From contig NZ_PKFQ01000001.1 in assembly GCF_002939475.1 (NCBI RefSeq), forward strand, positions 2,108,001 through 2,172,000: DNA of 64,000 nt, read 5' to 3'. This stretch comes from Streptomyces cinnamoneus (GTDB taxonomy: Bacteria; Actinomycetota; Actinomycetes; Streptomycetales; Streptomycetaceae). Made by a program: the position numbers and the translations under genes. The notes beneath the pieces were generated by a model that saw nothing but the letters and a program-made list of their open reading frames with translations, was not told the DNA's origin and did no database searches. This document shows positions 1 through 6,341 of this stretch, in pieces (position 1 is the first letter of the stretch; each line of letters starts with the position of its first letter).

Positions 1-930
1 GACCGGTCCGTCCTCGGCGCGCTTGCCGACGACGACGAGGTGGGCGGCGGGATCGCCGGCGCGGACCTTGGCGAGCGCCTCCACGAGGTGGACCAGGCCC
101 TTGAGGGGGACGTCGGCGCTGGAGGTGGTGACGATCCGGCCGGGGACCTCGGGGACGGACGGGTCGGGCGAGAACAGCGCGGTGTCGGCGCCGATGTGGA
201 CGACGTGGACGCGGTCGCGCCGCACCCCGAGGTGGTCGACGATCTCCTGCCGGGAGGAACCGGAGACGGTGAGCACGGACGGCAGGCGCCGGGCGACGCG
301 CTTCTGCATGCGCGTGAAGCCGTACCAGCGGCGCACGGAGGCGCGGCGCTTCCAGTCCTGGGCGGCGTCCAGCTCCAGCCGCCGGTCGACGGTGATGGGG
401 TGGTGGATCGTGGTGACCAGCGGGGCGCCGAGGGCGGCGGGGCCGCCGAGGAGGCCGTAGCCGAGGGTCTGGTTGTCGTGGATAACGTCGAACTCGCCCC
501 GCCGGGCGGCGAGGTGGCGGCGGGCGCGCAGCGAGAACGTGAGCGGCTCGGGGAAGCCGCCGCTCCACATCGTGCCGACCTCCAGCGCGTCGATCCAGTC
601 GCGGTACTCGTCGCGGCCGGGGGTGCGGAAGGGGTCGGGCTGGCGGTAGAGGTCGAGGCTGGGCAGCTCGGTGAGGGCGAGCCGGCCCGGCGCGCCGTCG
701 TCCTGGGCGTCGAGCACGGGGTAGGGCTGGGCGCCGATGACCTCGACGGAGTGGCCGAGGCGGGCAAGCTCGCGGGAGAGGTGGCGCACGTACACGCCCT
801 GGCCGCCGCAGAAGGGGTTGCCCTTGTACGTGAGCAGCGCGATGCGCAGCGGGCTGTCGCCGTCGTCGCCGTCACCGGTCGGGAGGCCGTGGGCCCGAGT
901 GAGCGATGCCTCCGTGGCCTCAGCGGTCAC
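1..930 (-). CDS. GT4-family glycosyltransferase (3' end outside window)
   Basis: The visible 310 residues start at a GTG preceded by AGAAGGAGG five bases upstream. After a short polar leader, the protein shows the GT-B N-terminal Rossmann start (IALLTYKGNPFCGGQGVYV), where the GGQG loop is typical of GT4 donor-site folds. Later come the segments VIHDNQTLGYG and VVHIGADTALFSP, and the linker to the C-terminal donor-binding domain is just reached (HLVVVGKRAEDGP). It probably transfers a sugar from a nucleotide donor to a lipid or small molecule, but the acceptor cannot be read. It is divergent from the KstR-like regulator and shares a promoter region with a KstR-type palindrome, which suggests lipid-related control. 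The E-X7-E motif lies beyond the window, so the gene is partial only because of the edge. Confidence 0.85.
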   Translation of the reverse strand, partial: MTAEATEASLTRAHGLPTGDGDDGDSPLRIALLTYKGNPFCGGQGVYVRHLSRELARLGHSVEVIGAQPYPVLDAQDDGAPGRLALTELPSLDLYRQPDPFRTPGRDEYRDWIDALEVGTMWSGGFPEPLTFSLRARRHLAARRGEFDVIHDNQTLGYGLLGGPAALGAPLVTTIHHPITVDRRLELDAAQDWKRRASVRRWYGFTRMQKRVARRLPSVLTVSGSSRQEIVDHLGVRRDRVHVVHIGADTALFSPDPSVPEVPGRIVTTSSADVPLKGLVHLVEALAKVRAGDPAAHLVVVGKRAEDGPV

Positions 931-983
931 TCCGGCCTCCTTCTCGCTGGCTGTTCCGCCGGAGCGTAACGGGTCGCGCTAAT

Positions 984-999
984 CTAGAACAAGTTTCAG
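984..999. promoter_or_regulatory. KstR-type operator candidate
   Basis: CTAGAACAAGTTTCAG is a near-palindrome with arms CTAGAAC and GTTTCAG. It matches the CTAGAAC-N2-GTTCTAG architecture known for KstR, the TetR-family repressor of sterol catabolism. It sits between the divergent glycosyltransferase and the TetR gene. A related site lies between the thiolase and the P450 near 19.42 kb. Confidence 0.6.
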
Positions 1000-1147
1000 A
1001 CTGGGTCGTCAGGGCCTTGAATCTACCGGGATGTCAGGGCGCCGAAAGATGCGGACCGGGTGATTCGCGCCACGGCCCGACCCCTGCCATGCTGTGCCGT
1101 CCGGGCCGCACAGACACCGCTGGATGGATTGCCACGGAATGGGACAC

Positions 1148-1819
1148 ATGACTACGCCACCCCCCCAGCCGGCCGGCGCGTCCCCGACGACCGCCCCGGC
1201 GGCGGCCACGGCGGCCCCCGCCCCCCTGACCGAGCGTCAGGAGGCCCGGCGCCGCCGGATCCTCCAGGCGACCACCCGGCTGGCGAGCCGGGGCGGCTTC
1301 GACGCGGTGCAGATGCGGGAGGTGGCCGAGCTGTCGAGCGTCGCGCTCGGCACGCTCTACCGCTACTTCCCCTCCAAGGTCCATCTGCTGGTGGCCACGA
1401 TGCGGGACCAGCTGGAGCACCTGCACGAGACCCTGCGCGAGCGTCCGCCCACCGAGGAGGACCCCGCGGCCCGCGTCGCGCAGACCCTGATGCGCGCCTT
1501 CCGCGCGATGCAGCGCGAACCGCACCTGGCCGACGCCATGGTGCGCGCCCTCACCTTCGCCGACCGCTCGGTGAGCGCCGAGGTGGACACGGTCTCCCGG
1601 CTGACCACGACGATCATCCTGGACGCGATGGGCCTCACCGGCCCGCCCACCCCCGCCCAGCTGTCCGTCGTCCGCGTCATCGAGCACACCTGGCACTCGG
1701 CGCTGATCACCTGGCTGTCGGGACGAGCGTCTATCGCCCAAGTGAAGATCGACATTGAGACGGTATGCCGTCTCATCGGCCCCTCAGCCGACCGACCAGG
1801 CCCCCGCCGCTCGCGGTAG
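1148..1819 (+). CDS. TetR-family regulator, KstR-like
   Basis: This 223-residue protein has a TetR DNA-binding domain at about residues 22-70: ERQEARRRRILQATTRLASR, then the recognition region LSSVALGTLYRYFPSK. The ligand domain contains MREPHLADAMVRALTFAD-like helices as in KstR (seen here as QREPHLADAMVRALTFAD). KstR represses cholesterol and lipid degradation genes and is released by a sterol CoA thioester. I chose the ATG at 1148 because the N-terminus before TERQEA is already long. Upstream starts at 1094 and 1139 are possible, and no strong ribosome site separates them. A KstR-like palindrome lies 150 bases upstream and another in the thiolase/P450 promoter, so autoregulation and control of those genes is likely by inference. 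Confidence 0.8.
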   Translation: MTTPPPQPAGASPTTAPAAATAAPAPLTERQEARRRRILQATTRLASRGGFDAVQMREVAELSSVALGTLYRYFPSKVHLLVATMRDQLEHLHETLRERPPTEEDPAARVAQTLMRAFRAMQREPHLADAMVRALTFADRSVSAEVDTVSRLTTTIILDAMGLTGPPTPAQLSVVRVIEHTWHSALITWLSGRASIAQVKIDIETVCRLIGPSADRPGPRRSR

Positions 1820-1976
1820 GCGCACGATCCTCGCAGTCGGGGCGGGTCCGCCGGGGCCTCTACGCCCTTACGCCCCCCGGGGAGCGGGTAACTGCACCCG
1901 GGATAGCGACACGCGCCGGTATGAATTTATCGACGTGACCGAGGTGGTTCGCTACACGGAGCGGGAGAGGCGGAAC

Positions 1977-2591
1977 GTGACCCGAGTGCTTCTGATACTC
2001 GACACCTATTTGCTGCGCACGGCCCTTGCGGTGCTCATCGGCAGGGAACCGGACCTCGACGTGTCCTCGGCGTCGTGGCACGGCGCCCTTGCCACCTCCC
2101 GGGCGCTGCGCCCCGATGTGTGCGTGATCGACATGGACAGCCCCGGCGCGAGTGAGGAGTGCGGGGGCGTCAGATCCCTGGCCGCCCGGTGCGGCGAGGG
2201 GGACGAAGGCGGTGCGCTGCTCGCCCTGGCGACCGCGGGGCGGCCGGGGCCACTGCGCCGGGCCTATGAGGTGGGGGCCTTGGGATACTTGAGCAAAAAC
2301 GCTTCACCTGATCGCTTGGTCGAGGGGATACGGCATGTGGCCAAAGGCGAGCGCTACATCGACGAGACACTGGGCTACGGCTTCCTCCAGGCCGCCGAGA
2401 TGCCGCTGACCCGCCGGGAGTTAAGCGTGCTGTCCCTCGCCGCCGAGGGCGCCTCCGTCGGCGAGATCGCCCGGAGCCTGCACCTGTCGAACGGGACCGT
2501 GCGCAACTACATGGCCGCGATCACCCGCAAGACCGGGGCCCGCAACCGGGTCGACGCCATCCGCATCTCCCGCGGGGCCGGCTGGGTGTGA
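1977..2591 (+). CDS. ramR: RamR/AmfR-type LuxR-family response regulator
   Basis: The GTG start follows GGAGAGG. The 204 residues comprise an atypical receiver domain (1-125) and a LuxR helix-turn-helix (about 143-200: LTRRELSVLSLAAEG, then VGEIARSLHLSNGTVRNYM). The phosphoacceptor-like Asp in CVIDMDSPG and the Lys in YLSKNA are present, but the usual acidic pair near the N-terminus is reduced to one Asp (LILDTY). Orphan RamR/AmfR proteins activate the ram/amf lanthipeptide operon during aerial growth. It is convergent to that operon, as expected. Codon 149 is TTA at 2421-2423, so translation probably depends on the bldA tRNA. The last 171 bases overlap the opposite-strand transporter gene. 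Confidence 0.88.
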   Translation: MTRVLLILDTYLLRTALAVLIGREPDLDVSSASWHGALATSRALRPDVCVIDMDSPGASEECGGVRSLAARCGEGDEGGALLALATAGRPGPLRRAYEVGALGYLSKNASPDRLVEGIRHVAKGERYIDETLGYGFLQAAEMPLTRRELSVLSLAAEGASVGEIARSLHLSNGTVRNYMAAITRKTGARNRVDAIRISRGAGWV

Positions 2592-4319
2592 GTCCCGGCC
2601 GTCCCCTCCCGCAGCACCCATCAGGTCACGGTAGAGCTGCGAACGCGCCAGCAGGTCCCGGTGCGTACCCACCATGGTGCGGGGACCGTCCATGACCAGC
2701 ACGCGATCCGCGCGGCGGGCCGAGTCCGCGCGGTGGGCGACGACAACGACCGTGCCGCCGGGCCGCGCCGCGAAGGCGCGCTCGGCGCGCGCCTCGGCCG
2801 CCGGGTCGAGGTGGCAGGCGGCCTCGTCGAGCAGCGCCACCGGCGCCGGGGAGAGGTACGCGCGCACCAGCGCGACCAGTTGCCGCTCCCCCGCCGACAA
2901 CTCCCCCGGCACCACGGCCGCCGCGAGGCCCCCCAGCCTGGCCACGAGCCCGTCCGCGCCGACGGCCCGGACGGCCGCCACCACCTCGTCGTCGCCCGCG
3001 TCCTCGCGCAGGTAGCGCAGGTTCTCGCCGAGCGTGCCGGAGTGGACGTACGCCTCCTGCGGGATCAGCACCCGCCGGGCCGCCGCCCCCTCGGCCCCGG
3101 CGTCGACGCCCCCCACGCGCACCTCCCCGGACCACGGCCGGAGCAGGCCCGCCACGAGGGCGGCCAGCGTCGACTTGCCCACGCCGCTCGGCCCGACCAC
3201 CACGAGGCGGGAGCCCACGGGAAGACTCAGGTCGAGCCCGTGGAGGACCGGGTCGGCGTGCTCGCCGTAGCCGAAGGTCACCCCTCGCAGCTCCACGGCG
3301 GGCGCCCCCGGCACGGGGTCCGCCGCCGGGGCCGGGGCGGGCCGCGGCGGCGGCGGTGCCGTCAGGCGGCGCACCACCACGACCAGCCGGGAGCCGCTCG
3401 TGCCCAGCCCGTGGACGAGGCTCTGGAGGGCGGGCAGCAGGGACTGCGTCAGATAGGCCAGGGCGCCGACGATCGCGCCCGCCGACACCCCGTGGTCCAG
3501 CAGCCACGGCGTGGCGGCGAGCAGCGGCACGACGGGCAGGCGCCCGGCGACCGCCAGGGCCACCACGCGGGCGACGGACCAGCGGGCGAGTGCGTTGGAG
3601 GTGCGCAGCCCGGCGTCGACGAGGGCGCCCGTCTGCGCCCGCACCCCCCGCTCCGCGCCGCCCGCGGTGATGTCGCGCAGGCCGTCGCAGACCTCCCCCA
3701 GCGACTGGGCCACGGCCTCGTCGGCGGCCAGGCACGCCTCCTGGCGGCGGGCCAGCGGCCGCAGCGTCGCCAGGAACAGCGCCAGGCCCAGCAGGAGGGG
3801 CGGCACGACGACCGCGAGGAGGACGGGCGCCAGCACGACCAGGCCCACCAGGGCCCCGGCGGCGGTGAAGACGAAGGACCGCGTCACCATCACCAGGCCG
3901 GCGAGGGCGTCGCGGGCGATCTCCACCTGGTGGGTGAGCCGGGAGACGGCGGCGGCGTCCCCGTCGACCAGGGCCCGGTCGACCACGCGCCGCACGAGGG
4001 CGTCCCGGAACGGCTCCACGATCGCGGCCACGCCCCGGTAGGTCCGCCCCGTGCCGTAGGCGCCGACGACCACGGCGAGGGCCGCGGCCGCGAGCCAGCC
4101 CAGTCCGGTGCCGGGGCGCCCGGCGAGGAACCCGGCGTCGAGCGCGCGGGCCAGCGCGTAGCCGGCGGCGAAGGTCTGCGCCGCCTCGACGGCCGACCAC
4201 GCGGCGAGGCCGGCGAGCACGCGCCGACGGCGCGCGAGGAAGGCCAGCCCCTGGCGGAAGCCGGCGGGCGAGGGGCCCTGCGGCACCGGGGGACGCCTCG
4301 GCGTGCGGCGTGCGCTCAT
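2421..4319 (-). CDS. ramB: Half-ABC transporter with fused permease and ATPase (RamB/AmfA-type)
   Basis: This 632-residue exporter has an N-terminal membrane domain (about 25-310, with LAAWSAVEAAQTFAAGYALA and further hydrophobic helices) and an ATPase domain with Walker A GPSGVGKST, signature LSAGERQ and Walker B VALLDEA. It starts with ATGA overlap on the previous transporter gene, so the two are probably translationally coupled and form a heterodimer exporting or processing the lanthipeptide. After the normal ABC end (RSQLYRDLMG) the frame continues about 60 low-complexity residues, antisense to ramR, and stops at a TAA that is the complement of ramR's TTA codon. The tail is real as an open frame, but its presence in the mature protein is uncertain. 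Confidence 0.88.
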   Translation of the reverse strand: MSARRTPRRPPVPQGPSPAGFRQGLAFLARRRRVLAGLAAWSAVEAAQTFAAGYALARALDAGFLAGRPGTGLGWLAAAALAVVVGAYGTGRTYRGVAAIVEPFRDALVRRVVDRALVDGDAAAVSRLTHQVEIARDALAGLVMVTRSFVFTAAGALVGLVVLAPVLLAVVVPPLLLGLALFLATLRPLARRQEACLAADEAVAQSLGEVCDGLRDITAGGAERGVRAQTGALVDAGLRTSNALARWSVARVVALAVAGRLPVVPLLAATPWLLDHGVSAGAIVGALAYLTQSLLPALQSLVHGLGTSGSRLVVVVRRLTAPPPPRPAPAPAADPVPGAPAVELRGVTFGYGEHADPVLHGLDLSLPVGSRLVVVGPSGVGKSTLAALVAGLLRPWSGEVRVGGVDAGAEGAAARRVLIPQEAYVHSGTLGENLRYLREDAGDDEVVAAVRAVGADGLVARLGGLAAAVVPGELSAGERQLVALVRAYLSPAPVALLDEAACHLDPAAEARAERAFAARPGGTVVVVAHRADSARRADRVLVMDGPRTMVGTHRDLLARSQLYRDLMGAAGGDGRDSHPAGPAGDADGVDPVAGPGLAGDRGHVVAHGPVRQVQAPGDLADGGALGGEGQHA

Positions 4320-6031
4320 TCTCCGAACACCGCCCGGTACGCGGGCAGTCGCCACAGTTCCCCGTGCGTGCCGACCGCTCTGACGCGGCCCGCGTCCAGC
4401 CAGGCGACGCGGTCGGCCCGGGCGGCCGTCGTCGCGCGGTGGGCGACGATCACGCGCGTGCCGGCGGTGACGTCGTCGACCAGCGCCCGCGCCACCTCGT
4501 GTTCGGTGACGGAGTCCAGGCTGGAGGTGGCGTCGTCGAGGACGAGCAGCCGGCCCGCGTGGGCGAAGGCCCGCGCCAGGCCCAGGCGTTGGGCCTCGCC
4601 GCCCGACAGCGGCGCGGCGGCGCACGGCGTGGCGTAGCCGGCGGGGAGCTTGCGGATGAACCCGTCCGCGCAGGCGGCGCGGGCCGCCGCCGTCAGCTCG
4701 TGGGGGGCTGGGGTGCGGGACCCGAAGCCGATCGTGCCGCCGATGGTGCCGCCCAGCAGGGCGGGGCGGGCGAAGGCGTAGCCGACCTCTCGGCGCAGCT
4801 CGTCGTGGGCGAGGTCGGGCAGGGGCACGCCGTCGAGGGTGACCTCGCCGGTGTCCGGGTCGGCGAGCCGTCCGGCGAGTTCGGCGAGCACCGACTTGCC
4901 GGTGCCCGAGCGGCCGACGACGGCCAGGGTGGTGCCGCCGGGCACGACCAGGTCGACGTCGCTCAGCACCTGCCGCCCGCCGCGCCGTGCGCTCACGCCG
5001 CGCAGCCGCAGGGTGCCGTCGCCGGGCGGCAGGCGCCGCGAGCCGTGCCGGACGGCGGGCAGGGCGTGGACGCCGGCCAGCCGCCGGGCGGCGGTGCGGC
5101 TGTGCACGAGGGTGTTGACGTGCCCGACGATCATGCCGACGCCGGTGGCCAGCGCGGCGTAGCGGGAGGCGGCCAGCACGTCGCCGACGCTCAGCCGGCC
5201 GCGGTGCAGCTCCAGTCCGGCGACGGCCAGGACGGCGATCTGCAGCAGCGGGACGAGCGTCACGGCCTGGGCCGTGGAGCGGCCCTGCACCCGCCACATG
5301 CGGTGGCCGTGCCGGGAGAGGCCGGGCAGCGGCGCGAGGACGCGGGCCCGCTCGCGGCCGGCCGTCCCGGCGGCGGCGATGGTCCGGGCGCCCCCCACCG
5401 CTTCGAGCAGGCGCCCGGCGAGGTCGCCCTGGAGCCGCTGGTACGCGGTGAGGCTGTCGGTGGAGGCACGGGCGAAGGCCCGCAGCAGCAGGGCGAGAAG
5501 GGGCGCGCCGGCGAGGAAGACGACGACGAGCCAGGGGTCGATGAGGCCCAGGGCGACCACGCCGCCGAGGGGGCCCACGACGGCGGTGACGGTGCCGGCG
5601 AGGGAGGCGGGCGCGGCGGCGGCGTGGGCGGCGTTGCCGACGACGCGTGAGACCAGGTCGCCGGGGGGCACCGCGGCGGTGGCCGCCGGGCCGGCCGCGA
5701 GGACGTGGCCGAGCGCGCGGTGCCGCAGCCAGGCCGTGGTGCGGGCGGTCGTGGTGGCGCCGAGCAGCTCGTCGAGCGCGTCCAGGGCGGCGGGTGCGCA
5801 CACGAGCCCGGCGCACAGCAGGACCCAGCGGGTGGTGTCGCCGCGCCGGGCGAGCAGCAGGTCGAGCGTGTGGCCGAGGACGGCGGGCGACAGGAGGGCG
5901 GCGCCGGTGCCGGCGGTGGCGATCAGGGCGAGGACGAGGGTGCGGGCGGCGCTGTGCCGGACCGCGCCGGCCAGGATCCGGTCGCCTGCGCGGGCGTCCT
6001 CGCCCGCCTCGTGCGGGGCCGTGACGGCCAT
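4316..6031 (-). CDS. ramA: Half-ABC transporter with fused permease and ATPase (RamA/AmfB-type)
   Basis: The 571 residues form an exporter-type membrane domain (about 25-310) followed by an ATPase with Walker A GRSGTGKSV, signature LSGGEAQRLG and Walker B LLVLDDATSSLD. The residue after the Walker B Asp is Asp rather than the catalytic Glu. With RamB this suggests an asymmetric heterodimer with one weakened ATP site, as is common in heterodimeric exporters. It lies third in the ramC-ramS-ramA-ramB order, 141 bases downstream of the precursor gene, and overlaps ramB by ATGA. AAGGGGG precedes the ATG. The likely role is secretion of the modified peptide across the membrane. Confidence 0.88.
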   Translation of the reverse strand: MAVTAPHEAGEDARAGDRILAGAVRHSAARTLVLALIATAGTGAALLSPAVLGHTLDLLLARRGDTTRWVLLCAGLVCAPAALDALDELLGATTTARTTAWLRHRALGHVLAAGPAATAAVPPGDLVSRVVGNAAHAAAAPASLAGTVTAVVGPLGGVVALGLIDPWLVVVFLAGAPLLALLLRAFARASTDSLTAYQRLQGDLAGRLLEAVGGARTIAAAGTAGRERARVLAPLPGLSRHGHRMWRVQGRSTAQAVTLVPLLQIAVLAVAGLELHRGRLSVGDVLAASRYAALATGVGMIVGHVNTLVHSRTAARRLAGVHALPAVRHGSRRLPPGDGTLRLRGVSARRGGRQVLSDVDLVVPGGTTLAVVGRSGTGKSVLAELAGRLADPDTGEVTLDGVPLPDLAHDELRREVGYAFARPALLGGTIGGTIGFGSRTPAPHELTAAARAACADGFIRKLPAGYATPCAAAPLSGGEAQRLGLARAFAHAGRLLVLDDATSSLDSVTEHEVARALVDDVTAGTRVIVAHRATTAARADRVAWLDAGRVRAVGTHGELWRLPAYRAVFGE

Positions 6032-6172
6032 GGGCTGCCCCCTTGGGGTGCGAGTGGCCGGCCGGTCGGGCGAGCCGGGGTGAAGACGGACGGGTGGGCC
6101 CTTCCGTTGAGGGAGGGCCCACCCGGGGCGGTCATCCGCGAGCGCGTATCAGCGACCGCGAGTCACCACGTG

Positions 6173-6298
6173 TCACAGACACAGCACGGTGCTGGCGGTG
6201 CTCCAGCACAGGAGCAGGCTCGCGTTGCTGCCGCCGCCGTGGCCACCGCCGCTGTAGGACTCGTCGGACTCCAGGCTCTGCAGGTCGAGAAGCGCCAT
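6173..6298 (-). CDS. ramS: SapB/AmfS-family class III lanthipeptide precursor
   Basis: This 41-residue peptide has a leader starting MALLDLQSLE, the LDLQ-type signature of SapB/AmfS leaders recognised by class III synthetases. A Gly/His-rich linker follows, then two Ser-X2-Ser-X3-Cys blocks: SNASLLLC (residues 24-31) and STASTVLC (33-40), ending in Leu41. Each block can yield a lanthionine or labionin ring from two dehydrated serines and one cysteine. AAAGGAAAG lies just before the ATG. The gene sits directly between the synthetase and exporter genes. Relative to SapB and AmfS, the blocks are separated by a single Trp, and there is a GGGHGGG linker. The mature product should be a small amphipathic morphogenetic surfactant, by analogy with SapB. 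Confidence 0.92.
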   Translation of the reverse strand: MALLDLQSLESDESYSGGGHGGGSNASLLLCWSTASTVLCL

Positions 6299-6341
6299 GG
6301 TTCTTTCCTTTCGTGGGGACGGAATACGTGGGACTTGCTGG

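Noticed and set aside
4319..6122. Upstream extension of the ramB frame (1233 residues in total)
   Set aside because: The first 600 residues are Arg/Pro/His-rich shadow of ramA; the real ABC protein starts at 4319.
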